A stretch of DNA of 64,000 nt from Paludibacteraceae bacterium (GTDB lineage: Bacteria > Bacteroidota > Bacteroidia > Bacteroidales > Paludibacteraceae). Each line of letters opens with the position of its first letter. Position 1 is the first letter of the stretch. Below the pieces are notes generated by a model that made no database searches, was not told where the DNA came from, and saw only the letters and a program-made list of their open reading frames with translations. Position numbers and translations under genes: made by a program. Of this stretch, positions 18,702 to 31,700 are shown in pieces. The stretch covers positions 1 through 64,000 of the forward strand of contig JAKSKX010000002.1 in NCBI GenBank assembly GCA_024401535.1, read 5' to 3'.

Positions 18702-18805
18702 GTTTAGACAGAATTTTATGCTATTCCAAATTCAATGCATTTGATACAAGACTCATTTCATGCCGTTAAAATAATTCGGCAAAGACTTTTCTTGCATTTC
18801 AAATG

Positions 18806-19066
18806 CTACTTTTTTGCGCTTTCTTGTTCAAGCTTGCTTTTGAAATATTCCAAAGCCTCGCTTAACTCCAGATTGACAATATTCAACGAGTCAATTGTAT
18901 TATGTAAAGACAAGTTCTCCTTTTTTAGCTTCATATTGGCAACCATTGTAGAATCACGCTCAAAGGCAACCTTCATATAGTCTCTTTCACTATATATTTT
19001 TGCACTAACGATAACTGGCAAAGATATTGCAGCCAAGCCTATAAGTAAATACTTTAATTTATTCAT
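18806..19066 (-). CDS. small exported coiled-coil protein, unknown
   Basis: 86 residues: an N-terminal hydrophobic helix or signal sequence (residues 4-21, LKYLLIGLAAISLPVIVSA), then a charged, leucine-patterned alpha-helical region (KLKKENLSLHNTIDSLNIVNLELSEALEYF) predicted to form a coiled coil, and a Lys-rich end. Not recognised as a known family. It stands alone between the AraC gene and the 1128-residue T9SS protein gene, and has a -7 element TAACTTTG at 19093-19086, 19 bp upstream. Probably a real small membrane-anchored protein; function unknown. Confidence 0.6.
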   Translation of the reverse strand: MNKLKYLLIGLAAISLPVIVSAKIYSERDYMKVAFERDSTMVANMKLKKENLSLHNTIDSLNIVNLELSEALEYFKSKLEQESAKK

Positions 19067-19085
19067 ACATTTTGATTTATAGACG

Positions 19086-19093
19086 CAAAGTTA
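19086..19093 (-). promoter_or_regulatory. -7 element upstream of the small coiled-coil gene
   Basis: TAACTTTG followed by CGTC on the minus strand, 19 nt before the ATG. No TTTG at standard spacing. Confidence 0.45.
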
Positions 19094-19131
19094 AGAATAA
19101 TTATAGAATAATCACGGCAAAATAAAAAAAA

Positions 19132-19155
19132 TGCACAGCACTAAAGCACTGCGCA
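19132..19155 (-). terminator. rho-independent terminator of the 1128-aa T9SS gene
   Basis: Ten-base arms TGCGCAGTGC / GCACAGCA-type with wobble pairs around a 4-nt loop, followed on the minus strand by a run of eight Ts (19131-19124). Located 9 bp after the stop codon. Confidence 0.75.
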
Positions 19156-19163
19156 CTATTTCG

Positions 19164-22100
19164 TTATTTTCTTATTAGCGTGAAATGTCCGGTATAAGTC
19201 TTGTCGATTTCATCAATGTCTATCTCGTACCAGTAGTCGTCAGAAATCATCGGATTTCCATTGTAGGTGCCGTCCCAAGACTCGAAATCGCCAGCCTTTG
19301 ACTTCATTATAACCTTGCCGAAACGGTCATAGATAACAATGCTTGCAGACGGATACTTGTCAAGATGTTTGACCTCGAACACGTCATTTTCCCCGTCCCC
19401 ATTAGGAGTGAACACCGGCTTCACCTCTATATCATATAGGTTTGACCTGAATATGGTGTCAGCCTTGCATCCTGCATCGTCCTGAACCTTGATGTTGTAG
19501 CTGCGTCCATAGACAATGTCCTTCATGACGTTGCTTGGCTGAAGTCCCTCGCCAAAGTCATACATATAGCTTCCCGTTCCGCCCTTTGCATCAACAACTA
19601 TTTCGCACTTGCCGCTGTCGTCAATCTTCTCGAACTCAGGGTTAGGCAGAACCTCCACCACAACCTGCTGGCTTGCTGGAGGGCAAACCTCGAACATCTG
19701 AGTCATTTCATATACGGTCATCTCTTGAGGACTGTCAACGCCTACAAAATCACCTTCGATTCCGTTGATTGTAAATACACTTTCCTGAGACACTCCTTCC
19801 TGAACATCAAAGAACAACGACACAGAATCTCCCAAACATATAGACTCCTTGTCAGCTCTTAGCGAGAACACAGATATTGACTCGTAGCTTACTCCAAATC
19901 GAATCTCATTACTCTTACATTCGCCATATGTTGCATAAGCAGAAGCATTTACAGGAGCAAACTTAGAGGACTCTATCGAAGAATAAACTACAGCCTTGTT
20001 GTCTGAGCCGAACTCACCGTCACCTTTGTACGAGCCATAGCTTACATGCACCTTGTCAGCCTTTCCAGAAGTAAGCATGAACTCCATCTGCGCAAGTGAA
20101 TCGCCGCACGCAAGGACATCATCCATCTGTGCGAGAACTATCTCGGATTGCTTCTTTATCGTCACGTAGAAACTGTCAGTGCGACAAGTGTCAATCAAGG
20201 CATAGATTCTGTACTTGCCTTCGTTTGGTTCTACAGCGACTGTGAACTCACCTTCCTTACCTTCCTCGTAACCGATTCTGGTAAGTTCTCCCCACTTGTT
20301 TGACTTTTCGTCCAAAGCCCTCATCAGGAAGCCGTCAATCTGCTCGCCATTGTTCTGATAGACCTTGAGTTTGACTGCATCTTTGGCATCGAAGCACACT
20401 GCAGTGTCCATTTCAGTCACACCGCCGTTTTTGCTTCCATAGCTGAACTTTGTCTTTGGACATTTGAACTTGTCGCAGAAGAAACCGACATCGTAAGGGT
20501 TTGTTCTTATGACGCATGGGTCTCTCGGTCCGCCATAGGTAAGCTTGTCCTCTATAGCCTTTCTATTTTCAGCAACAAGAACTCTGTACAAAGGCTTGTA
20601 CTCCTCCTCGTCATAGTAGTAGGTTACAACGGTATCTCTCTCTTCGTACAGTGTTTCCCAAGGAGAACTTGCATTGTTGCGTCTCTGCCATACGAAATAG
20701 GCTTCAGGGTACTTGTCTTTCCACTCCGTATAGCCTCTCCATGTTACAGTACGCCTTCCTTCGTCGTTTCCGCAGAAGAACCCTGTGGATAGGATTCGGT
20801 TCCTCTTGTTGTCAACATAAATGTCTGTTGTTGGCACCTTCATGCCACATGTAGCCATAGAGAACTCGTCAAGAGAGAAAGTTATGTAGTCGCTCATTCG
20901 CTCGCCTCTCTCGTTCTTAGACTTGTAGTCAAGCTCAACTATACATGTAAAGCCTTCCCTTCCATAGCCTTCAGGTGGCAAGAAATCCACAGCAGCAGTC
21001 TTTCTGTCAAATCCCTTGAACTCATAGAAGAATGTTCTTTGGCCTAGAGTGTCGCCGGTTACGTTGTTTAATATTGTAACCTTGGGATAGATTCTTGTTC
21101 CCTTGGTCTCGTCACCCACACAGGCAAAATTCATGTGAATTAGGTATGACTTGCAGGGGCAAAGTTCCTTAGCTCCGCATTCAGCCTTGTATAGGATAGG
21201 ATTCTTCATATACTCCTCCTTGCTCATCATAATCAGAGCAAAGGCATCACCCTTGAACGTAGGTCTCAGTCTTGATGTGAAAGATGAGTCGATGATTGTT
21301 CCGCTAGCATCCCTTTTGGAAGCGAACTGATAGCTCTTTACCGTATTTCCGTTTGCATCCTTCTTGGTTGTATATACCGCAGAGTCAGGATCTGAACACA
21401 ACAGATATTGTCCCCAAGTCATCTTCTCAGTACCTCCCGGCTCGTATTTGTTTACGAGTATGTGGTCGGAATATTTGTGGCTATGGTTTCCGCACAAGCC
21501 GAAACGGTCGTCCCAAATAGCCATGTACTGAGGGTTAAAGTCACAGGTTGCCTCTGGCTTCATGCTTGAAAGAATGTTTGATATTCCGTATATCGCACAG
21601 CCGTTCTGCGGAGCTCCGTACTCACCTATGTACTCTGCAATGTCCTTAGCCTCGGGAGTTGAAGAAGCAGCCACCATTACAGCACGGAAAGTCTTGTTCT
21701 CCGTACCTTCCACCATAACTCTGAGTTCGTCAACATTCAGACCGCTCTTGTCCTGCAGTGAAGTCCAGGACACACCTCCGTCCTCACTCATCTGCCAAAG
21801 TATATAGACTGAAGTGTCAAGCTTCTTCCATGACTTCATGACACGATACTTGACTGTAAAAACAGCCTCGTACTCGCAACCGTTTCCGAAGTCCGAAGCG
21901 ATGGAGACCTCCTCAATCTCAACCTTCGGCACAGACACCTCACTGTCTCTTAACAAAGTCACGTCATCAACGACAAACACATCGGTCGAAGAGCTCGAAC
22001 CTGTACCTAGAATCTTCAGTTGATACTCGTTTCCGTCCTCGACACTGAAGTCAACCGAATAGAATGACCAAGCCTGCACCTCCTTGGCTTCCTGAGTATA

Positions 22101-22550
22101 TTTCCAGATGGGAAGCTTCTGGGTGCTGCCCTCCTTAACCATCTTTCCGGTTGTCATGTTCCATACCTGCATAACCAAGGTCGATGTATTGTCGCTGACA
22201 TTTGCCGCATAGAAGCCGAAACGATAGCGCTTGCCGGAGCATAGGTTGGATGTGATGTCATGGGTATATATGGCTTTATCCTTGCTCGCAGAACTGACAA
22301 CGAGCATGGCTCCGTTTCTGTTTCCAGAATGGTCTCTGCCGGCGTAAAGTGTTGGGAATCCTGACACCTTGTCGTGCATCCATTTTGTGCTGTTCGTAAT
22401 ATAGGACTTGCTACCATGCTTTTTGACCACAAAGTCCTCGGCAACTCCAAAATCCTCCTTCCAGACAGTATTCCATGTCTGGGCGCTTATGTTCAAAGCT
22501 ATACATGTTAGGAATAGAAGGACTTTTAGCGTTCTACAAAAAAAAGACAT
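19164..22550 (-). CDS. large secreted protein with T9SS type B (gliding-motility) C-terminal domain
   Basis: 1128 residues with a signal peptide (1-23, ending NISAQ). The N-terminal region (WKEDFGVAED..., GRDHSGNRNGAMLVV, then VFVVDDVTLLRD) forms a beta-sandwich-like module shared with the 2046-residue protein at 33140-39280. Middle segments also match that protein (QNGCAIYGISNILSS; a second CSYKE-like DDRFGLCG block; KCEIVVDAKGG Ig-like repeats). The C-terminus has FTPNGDGENDVFEV, IVIYDRFGKVI, SWDGTYNG and TYTGHFTLIRK: the CHU_C / gliding-motility-associated domain that directs type IX secretion. Probably a surface protein or adhesin; its ligand is unknown. Own promoter (22630-22660) and terminator (19132-19155). 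Confidence 0.85.
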   Translation of the reverse strand: MSFFCRTLKVLLFLTCIALNISAQTWNTVWKEDFGVAEDFVVKKHGSKSYITNSTKWMHDKVSGFPTLYAGRDHSGNRNGAMLVVSSASKDKAIYTHDITSNLCSGKRYRFGFYAANVSDNTSTLVMQVWNMTTGKMVKEGSTQKLPIWKYTQEAKEVQAWSFYSVDFSVEDGNEYQLKILGTGSSSSTDVFVVDDVTLLRDSEVSVPKVEIEEVSIASDFGNGCEYEAVFTVKYRVMKSWKKLDTSVYILWQMSEDGGVSWTSLQDKSGLNVDELRVMVEGTENKTFRAVMVAASSTPEAKDIAEYIGEYGAPQNGCAIYGISNILSSMKPEATCDFNPQYMAIWDDRFGLCGNHSHKYSDHILVNKYEPGGTEKMTWGQYLLCSDPDSAVYTTKKDANGNTVKSYQFASKRDASGTIIDSSFTSRLRPTFKGDAFALIMMSKEEYMKNPILYKAECGAKELCPCKSYLIHMNFACVGDETKGTRIYPKVTILNNVTGDTLGQRTFFYEFKGFDRKTAAVDFLPPEGYGREGFTCIVELDYKSKNERGERMSDYITFSLDEFSMATCGMKVPTTDIYVDNKRNRILSTGFFCGNDEGRRTVTWRGYTEWKDKYPEAYFVWQRRNNASSPWETLYEERDTVVTYYYDEEEYKPLYRVLVAENRKAIEDKLTYGGPRDPCVIRTNPYDVGFFCDKFKCPKTKFSYGSKNGGVTEMDTAVCFDAKDAVKLKVYQNNGEQIDGFLMRALDEKSNKWGELTRIGYEEGKEGEFTVAVEPNEGKYRIYALIDTCRTDSFYVTIKKQSEIVLAQMDDVLACGDSLAQMEFMLTSGKADKVHVSYGSYKGDGEFGSDNKAVVYSSIESSKFAPVNASAYATYGECKSNEIRFGVSYESISVFSLRADKESICLGDSVSLFFDVQEGVSQESVFTINGIEGDFVGVDSPQEMTVYEMTQMFEVCPPASQQVVVEVLPNPEFEKIDDSGKCEIVVDAKGGTGSYMYDFGEGLQPSNVMKDIVYGRSYNIKVQDDAGCKADTIFRSNLYDIEVKPVFTPNGDGENDVFEVKHLDKYPSASIVIYDRFGKVIMKSKAGDFESWDGTYNGNPMISDDYWYEIDIDEIDKTYTGHFTLIRK

Positions 22551-22629
22551 AATGCTATATGTTTGTTTTTACCCTACTATAATACAAAAAATGATCATAG
22601 AAACCCGAAAAGACTCTACGAAAACGTCG

Positions 22630-22660
22630 CAAAATTAGGAATAAGAATAAAAAAATCAAA
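22630..22660 (-). promoter_or_regulatory. promoter of the 1128-aa T9SS protein gene
   Basis: Minus strand: TTTG (22660-22657), 19-bp spacer, TAATTTTG (22637-22630), a full match to the Bacteroidetes -33/-7 pattern. The predicted leader is about 70 nt. Confidence 0.7.
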
Positions 22661-22711
22661 ACAAAAAACAAATTATTTTCATTAAAAGAGAAAACACAGG
22701 AATACAAAAAA

Positions 22712-22736
22712 GCAGGGACAAATTGCTTGCCCCTGC
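22712..22736 (-). terminator. rho-independent terminator of the 3278-aa gene
   Basis: Arms GCAGGGGCAA / TTGTCCCTGC (one mismatch) around a 5-nt loop, followed on the minus strand by TTTTTTG. A second hairpin lies just upstream of it (22753-22770, ACCGACT-GCAG-AGTCGGT). Both follow the stop codon of the giant gene. Confidence 0.75.
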
Positions 22737-22779
22737 CTTGGTCTATGAATTGACCGACTCTGCAGTCGGTATGTCCTGA

Positions 22780-25700
22780 CTAGTCTCTCAACAAAGTGAA
22801 GTGACCTGTGTAGGACTTGTCTATAATTGCAATGTCAATAACATACCAGTAGTCGTCCGTAATCATCGGATGTCCGTTGTACGTACCGTCCCAAGGCTTG
22901 TAGCTGCCTCCTGTTGTCTTTGCTATAACCTTTCCGAAGCGGTTGTAGATAGTTACTATCGCAGACGGGTACTTCTCTATGTTCTCCAACTTCCATACGT
23001 CATTGTCTCCGTCCCCGTTAGGTGTGAAGAACGGAGGTATCACAATGTCAAAGATACCTGTATAGAATATCGAATCTGCCTGGCATCCAGACTCGTCGGT
23101 AACAACAATCTTGTACTTGCGGCCGAACGAGATGTCTGTCAATACGTTCTCAACCTGATCGCCGTATCCGAAGTCATAGACGTATTCACCGCTTCCTCCC
23201 TTGGCAAAGACAGCAATCTCGTTGGTCTCGCCGTCCAGCTGGATTTCGTCTATGAACGGATTAGGCACAACTTTAAGGTCCGCCTCCAAAGTCTTGTCAC
23301 AGCTGCCGTTAGTAACCGTCACGTTCAAGCGCCTGCTCTCTGATGCTATTGTTGAATAGATCTGAGACCTGCCAAGTATGTTGTCCCCCTCATCTGGGCT
23401 TGTCCACACATACTGGTACTTTGCCGCTGATGAGACCTTCATTCTTGCCACATTGCCCTCGCACGCAACTGCGTCTGCAAGGCTGACGGAAGGCTCGGCG
23501 TCATGCCTTATCCTGAATTTCACAGGAGCAGAGACACACGCACCATTTACCGCCACAACCTTTATTTCCGAACCTGCAAACTCCCTGGCTGTCTTATCCA
23601 AGACTTCGACAGCGAACCTGTCTGTAGGCTCTGCGTTCTCCACCACAATCTTGTCTGCAAGGGCCGGAGATGTAATCTCTATCTTGTCCGCCTTCTCTCT
23701 CTTCAGCTCTACGCTGAACTTAGGGTTTGCCGCATCACAGAACGACATGTCTGCAATAGGCTTCAGAACTGGCGGCATTGGACAGTTCTCAGGGTCGCAG
23801 TTCTCCAATGACACGAAGGCTGTTGATGTGGATGCAGGACAATTGTTTCCCTCCACTGTTACCTCGAACTTGGTCTCTCCTAAAATTGCTGACTTGTACC
23901 TGCCGCCAACCATTGCAATGCGCTGGCCGTTGGCTGTTGCCGAGATCTGTGACGGAGCGTATGTCTGCTGCGAAACGATAGACAGCTCCACTGACTTTGT
24001 GTCGCAGTCTGTGTCATAGTCCAGAGTGAACTCAGGCTTCTGCTCGACCTCTACAGTCTTGTCAAGCTTTGTCACATTTCCGCTCGGTCTGTTTATCACC
24101 ACCTCGAACTTCGTTGTCTCGGTAAGTGTGGCTGAATACTTTCCGTCAGTGAATGTGATCGGCCTGCCGTTGGCTGTTGCCGTAATCCATGACTCTCCGT
24201 ATGGTCCTGTAGCCTCTAGGGACAGTTCTGCCTCGTCGGTAACACAGATATGTGTTTTGTTGGCCTTTAGTGTGAACACCGGATCCTCGCAGTATGGGTC
24301 TATGTCGATGGCTATACTTTTCGACACAGGCTCCTTACAGTACTCGCCCACTGCAGTCACAGTATAGACTGTCATCCTTGTCGGAGCAATCTTTATTGGA
24401 GCCCTGTCCTCGTAGGTGCTGCCGTCATCACCCTTGATTGTATAAGTGTGTTTGCTGACCGCATTGTAAGTCTTCTTCTTTTCAATTTCGAGGATAGTCG
24501 GCTCACCTTCGCAGACTATATCCTTTTCTACCGACAGGCTGAAGCTTGGAGAAACCTCGTAGTTGAGATTTATCTGGACAGGCTCGGACTTGCACTTGCC
24601 GCTGACTGCGACGACGCTTATCTCGTATGCCTTATCCACAATCTCCATAGTCTGCATGTTGTTCAGGCTGCTGACTGTGAACTCGCCTACAGGCTCCGCA
24701 CTTTCGATTTCATCTATCAGAGTTCCGCCCAAAGATGGAAGATGGTCGTAAATCTCAAGCTTGTCAGCCTTGACTTCGCCGGCAAGCTCGACCATGAATT
24801 CAGGATTCTCGTTATAGCAGAACACCAAGTCCTCTATCGGCTTGATTACAGGTGCCTCGCAGTCGTTCTCCTCGCAGTCGTATTCTGCTGTAGCTGTCTT
24901 TGTAACCGCTGCACAGACCTCGCCTGCGACAGTGACCTCGAACTCTGTGTCCTCGGTAAACTCTGCTGTAGCCTTGTTGTCGGCAAAGCTGATTGGCTTG
25001 CCGTTGGCTGTCGCTGTAATCTTTGACGGGGCGTATGTTGCATCAGAGACTAGGGAAAGTTCAACCTCCTTTGCTTCGCAGTCAGGTGTTGCCTCAAGCG
25101 AGAAGTCTGGTTTCTTCTCGTAATTTAAATGAAATGGGAAAGGATTAGCATGACAATATTCATAAGAATCACTATGTTCTGCCGCAATATAATATTCCTT
25201 ATCAAGAGGATATGTCGATGCTTTATCAAGCATGTGTTCTGTAATTGAAGTCATATCATAATATTTAGTATTTCCTCCTATATTTTCGTCAATAAATATC
25301 ATTTCTCCATCCTCATTATAATAATACACAAAGGCCCATTGTGCAGGAGCATCATCTTCTGTAGTAATTACAACATAAGGAATCTCATCCTCACAGACTG
25401 GTTTACATTCTACAGATTTTACTACTGGTACCTTTTTGACTTCAATGTGTTTTGATATAGTTGTTTCAACTCCATTTTCACCATAGACTATAACATAAAG
25501 ATCAGTGTCTTCAGTGAAAACTTTTTTATACTTTCCATCAGTCAAAGTTATAGGTTTACCATTAGCTGTTGCTGAAACCTTAGATGGATCGTACGATTCA
25601 GATGGGACAAGCTGCAGTTCAACCTCTTCATTATCACAGACTTTTTTCTGTGAATCGGCATAATCATTATTACATTCAGACAAACTAACAAAGTGATTTT

Positions 25701-28700
25701 TTGTCACCGCAGGACAAGTGTTTCCACTAATTGTCACCTCGACATTTAAGTCTTTTGTAAAATCATAAACTGTAGCTTGATAATATTTGTTAAAACTAAA
25801 AACGTTTCCATTAGCTGATGCATAAATCTGAGACAAGTCATATTTTTTATCAGATTTAATTTCTAAATATACATAATTCTTGTTGCAATTAGTTGATGTA
25901 GTTACTATGTAAAAGTCTGGCTTAGATTCCACCTCGACTGTCTTGTCAAGTGTTGTCTTTGTGCCGTCAGCATTGGCAATCACAACCTCGAACTTCGTTG
26001 TCTCGGTAAGTGATGCGGAGTATTTGCCGTCAGTCAATGTTATAGGCTTGCCATTGGCTGTAGCTGTAACCTTTGTTGCGTCGTATTCACCGCTTGCAAC
26101 AAGGGTCAACTCCACGTCACCACCCTCGCATATTGCTTCCTTGTCCAATTCAAGTGAGAATTCACTTTCTGTGCAGTCGTATTCTGCTGTGGCTGTCTTT
26201 GTAACCGCTGCACAGACCTCACCTGCGACAGTAACCTCGAACTCTGTGTCCTCGGTAAACTCGGCTGTAGCCTTGTTGTCGGCAAAGCTGATTGGCTTGC
26301 CGTTGGCAGTTGCTGTAATCTGAGAAGGCTCGTATGCTGCATCAGAGACTAGGGAAAGCTCTACCTCCTTTGCCTCGCAATCAGGTGTTGCCTCAAGCGA
26401 GAAGTCTGGCTTCTTCTCAACCTTGACTGTCTTGTCAAGTGTTGTCTCTGTTCCGTCCTCGTTGGCAATCACAACCTCGAACTTCGTTGTCTCTGAAAGT
26501 GCAGAAGTATATTTGCCGTCAGTCAATGCTATAGGTTTGCCATTGGCTGTAGCTGTAACCTTTGTTGCGTCGTATTCACCGTTTGCAACAAGAGTCAACT
26601 CCACGTCACCACCCTCGCATATTGCTTCCTTGTCCAATTCAAGTGAGAATTCAGGCTTCGCACAGGCTGGATCTATATCTACAGTAACCTCTTTTGTTAC
26701 CGGTTCTTTACAATACTCTCCTGTTGCTGTCACTGTATAGACAGTCTTTTCAGTTGGAGAAACCTCTATAGATGGAGCGTCTTCGTACTCATTACCCTTG
26801 TCGTCTGTAATTGTGTATGTCTGTTTGTTAATGATTACATTGGATACTCCATACTTCTTTAGTTTTAAAGATGTCGATTCCCCAGAGCATATAGCTTCAT
26901 CATCTGCTGAGACAGAGAATGAAGGTTTACCCTCAAGAAGATATTTAAAAGATATTGGGTCGGATTTACAACCATTAGAATCAAAAGTTGACACTTTAAT
27001 ACGTAATGGAAAATCTTCATAATCCAAATGTAGATCTTCATCCAAATGTTCTTTCAAATTAAATGCAAGTTTTGTGATTGGCTCTCCAGTCGGACTGCTA
27101 ACAACCGCCCCGACCCATTGACTTTGAGGAACCTCATATACAGGTTCTGGAGAGTAAAATAGTGATTTGAATGGGATACTTCCGCTTTCCACCTCTATCT
27201 CTACAATTCCTTTATCCTCACTTTTATCATTCCAGCACAATATAACATCATCATGTGGCTTCAATACAGGTCTTTTGCCTAATGTTATTATATATTCTTT
27301 ACTTTTACACTCGCCACTCATAGCATACCAACGATAGTGACCTTCCTTTGACAGAGTTCCTGTAAAATCTACAATCCAATATTTAAATTCATCCAAAAAA
27401 TTAGCATGCGGCACACGTTTCGGTTCAGACCAATTCGGAGTAGATGAGCCGTCAATATTATCCTCAGTGAACTGGTAATAAAAATTATCTACCTTTACAT
27501 CGTTTCCCAGACTTACAGCAATAATTGATGATATATGATCCTGATGGTCTGCACAAATATAAATTTCATTTCCAACCTCCGGAACTCCCTGGACATGAGT
27601 AGAAAAATGAGAAGGCAAAAATATAGGTGCCTCACAGTCTTTCTTCTCGCAATCGTATTCAGCAGTTGCTGTCTTTGTCACAGCAACAGTTGGGCATGCC
27701 TCACCTGCGACAGTAACCTCGAACTCTGTGTCCTCGGTAAACTCGGCTGTAGCCTTGTTGTCGGCAAAGCTGATTGGCTTGCCGTTGGCAGTTGCTGTAA
27801 TCTGAGAAGGCTCGTATGCTGCATCAGAGACTAGGGAAAGCTCTACCTCCTTTGCCTCGCAATCAGGTGTTGCCTCAAGCGAGAAGTCTGGCTTCTTCTC
27901 AACCTTGACTGTCTTGTCAAGTGTTGTCTCTGTTCCGTCCTCGTTGGCAATCACAACCTCGAACTTCGTTGTCTCTGAAAGTGCAGAAGTATATTTGCCG
28001 TCAGTCAATGCTATAGGTTTGCCATTGGCTGTAGCTGTAACCTTTGTTGCGTCGTATTCACCGTTTGCAACAAGAGTCAACTCCACGTCACCACCCTCGC
28101 ATATTGCTTCCTTGTCCAATTCAAGTGAGAATTCAGGCTTCGCACAGGCTGGATCTATATCTACAGTAACCTCTTTTGTTACCGGTTCTTTACAATACTC
28201 TCCTGTTGCTGTCACTGTATAGACAGTCTTTTCAGTTGGAGAAACCTCTATAGATGGAGCGTCTTCGTACTCATTACCCTTGTCGTCTGTAATTGTGTAT
28301 GTCTGTTTGTTAATGATTACATTGGATACTCCATACTTCTTTAGTTTTAAAGATGTCGATTCCCCAGAGCATATAGCTTCATCATCTGCTGAGACAGAGA
28401 ATGAAGGTTTACCCTCAAGAAGAAATTTAAATTCAATATTTTCAGTAGCACAATGATAACCCGTATTAGCCATCAGTTTAATAGTATATGGAGAATCTTC
28501 ATATAAAGGTAAATTCTCACGAAGTCCTTCTTCTATATTAAAAGCAAATTTTGTAACTGATTCTCCCGTCGGGTTATTTATACTGAAAGTTATTCCAGGA
28601 TTGCAAACTATACTTTTGAATGGCATACTTCCGCTTTCCAACTCTACCTCAATAATTCCTCTATCAGCACTTTTATCATTCCAGCACAATACAACATCAT

Positions 28701-31700
28701 CATGTGGCTTCAATACAGGTCTTTTGCCTAGTGTAATTATATATTCATTACTTTTACACTCGCCACTCATAGCATACCAACGATAGTGACCTTCCTTTGA
28801 CAGAGTTCCTGTAAAATCTACAATCCAATATTTAAATTCATCCAAAAAATTAGCATGCGGCACACGTTTCGGTTCAGACCAATTCGGAGTAGATGAGCCG
28901 TCAATATTATCCTCAGTAAACTGGTAATAAAAATTATCGACATTTACATCGTTTCCCTGATTTACAGCAAACATTGATGGTATATGATCCTGATGGTCTG
29001 CACAAATATAAATTTCATTCCCAACCTCCGGAACTCCCTGGACAAGACCAGAAACTTGAGCAGGCAAAAATATAGGTGCCTCACAGTCTTTCTCCTCGCA
29101 GTCGTATTCAGCAGTAGCTGTCTTTGTCACAGCAGGACAGAGCTCTCCTGCGACAGTAACCTCGAACTCCGTGTCCTCGGTAAACTCGACTGTAGCCTTT
29201 TTGCCGGCAAAGCTGATAGCCTTGCCGTTTGCTGTGGCTGAAATCTGAGACGGATCGTATGTCTGCGATGAAACAAGAGAAAGTTCAACCTGCTTGTTGT
29301 CACAGTCAGGGATTGCTTCAAGCGAGAACTCTGGTTTCTTCTCAACCTCGACAGTCTTGTCAAGTGTAGTCTTCGTTCCGTCAGCATTGGCAATCACCAC
29401 CTCGAACTTAGTTGTCTCTGTAAGAGCAGAAGTATATTTTCCTCCTGCCAAAGCTATAGGCTTGCCGTTGGCTGTGGCTGAAACCTTTGTCGCGTCGTAT
29501 GGACCGGTTGCTATTAAATACAATATAACTTCACCTTCCTCACAGACACGCTCATAGCTTGTTTCAAGTGAGAATTCAGTCTCCACGCAGTCGTATTCAG
29601 CTGTTGCTGTCTTTGTCACTGCAGGGCATGCCTTGCCTGAGACAGTAACCTCGAACTCTGTGTCCTCGGTAAACTCTGCTGTAGCCTTGTTGTCGGCAAA
29701 GCTGATAGCCTTGCCGTTTGCTGTGGCTGAAATCTGAGACGGCTCGTATGTCTGCGACGAGACAAGAGAAAGTTCAACCTGCTTGTTGTCACAGTCAGGG
29801 GTTGCTTCCAATGTAAACTTGGGTGCTTTTTCCCTATCAATGGAAATGACATTAGACACAACTTGTGGACACACATCATAAGTTGATCCTACATTAGATC
29901 TAACTCTAAATTCATAAGAATCATCAATAGTACGATCAATAGTTAGAACCTTATCTCTTGAATAAGTACTCCATGAACTGGAACCCTTCCTATATTCCCA
30001 TACCCAACCACAAACAGTACAAGGCTTTTCTTCTTTAGTGGTTATTTCTGTACTGACAGAATTAGATATATTCTCCTCATTTATGGATAATTTTACTGTT
30101 TCTCCTTCACAAGTAACATATCCGTTTGAAGTTTTTTGAACATTAGGCAAAGCCTCAATGTCCAAACTTAATTTATGAGGAGATGTCATAAACCTTTTAA
30201 TTTCGGTTTTACCTCCCCCCGCATTAGAAGCACATCTGTTTTTACTAAGGTCTAAATCCCAATAATATCTTTCATCAGGATTGTTTGTAATCAAATAGGT
30301 GTATTCATAACAACCTCCTTGCCAACCGCAGTTATTATCAGAATGTACTACTTCTTTAGGTTCTAGAATATTACCAGCTTTATCATATACGTTAAGCGTA
30401 ATGTCACTATCAATCTCAACATCTCCGACACTTATTTGAAATTCACCTATATCATCACCACCCTCACAAAATAATACAGGAGCCCAACCTATATTAAAAT
30501 TTATGTTATTATATGGAACTTGAATCTTTATTGGTTCTGACTTACACCCTTTATCATTCCAAGCAAAAACATAAATGTCTTTAAATACTCTTTTTTGGGA
30601 GTCAAAGTAATCTCCTGCCACTCCCTTAAACGGTAATAATATATTGGATGAACGCGGAAATGAAAATTCAAAAAGAGAATTCTCCATATCGTCTGCCTCA
30701 AATACAGCAATGGAAGAGGCTTTAGTACTTCCAAAATCGAGTGTCATTTCAGGTGTCTCATTGTAACAATAATATCTTTCCGGGAAAGTTATCGATTCAA
30801 TAACCGGACACGGCTCCACGCAGTCATATTCAGCAGTTGCAGTCTTTGTTACAGCAGGACAGAGCTCGCCTGAGACAGACACCTCAAAATTAACATCCTC
30901 AGTAAACTCGACCGTAGCCTTTTTGCCGGCAAAGCTGATTGGCTTGCCGTTGGCAGTTGCTGTAATATGAGACTGCTCGTATGTCTGCGACGAGACAAGA
31001 GAAAGTTCAACCTGCTTGTTGTCACAGTCAGGGGTTGCTTCTAACGAGAACTCTGGTTTCTTCTCAACCTCGACAGTCTTGTCAAGTGTAGTCTTCGTTC
31101 CGTCAGCATTGGCAATCACCACCTCGAACTTAGTTGTCTCTGTAAGAGCAGAAGTATATTTTCCTCCTGCCAAAGCTATAGGCTTGCCGTTGGCTGTGGC
31201 TGAAACCTTTGTCGCGTCGTATGGACCGGTTGCGATTAGATACAATATAACTTCACTTTTCTCACAGACACGCTCATAACTTGTTTCAAGTGAGAATTCA
31301 GTCTCCACGCAGTCATATTCAGCAGTTGCTGTCTTTGTTACAGCAGGGCAGACCTCGCCTGCTACAGAGACCTCGAACTCCGTGTCCTCGGTAAACTCGA
31401 CCGTAGCCTTTTTGCCAGTAAAGCTGATTGGCTTGCCGTTGGCTGTCGCTGTAATCTGAGACGGCTCGTATGTCCGCGACGAGACAAGAGAAAGTTCAAC
31501 CTGCTTGTTGTCACAGTCAGGGGTTGGCTTTAAAGAGAAGTCAGGCTTATCCTCAGGCTCTATTGTAATAATATTTGAAGTAACCATAGGACAACCATTT
31601 ATTGCGTTAACAATACGAGTAGTGGATTTTACCTTGAACTCATAAGCTTTGTCTATAACGCAACTAACGGTTTGATCATTATTCTCACCCAAAAAAGTGG

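Noticed and set aside
26217-28423. Repeats as CRISPR or transposon copies
   Set aside because: They are in-frame coding modules of one protein; no terminal inverted repeats or transposase.
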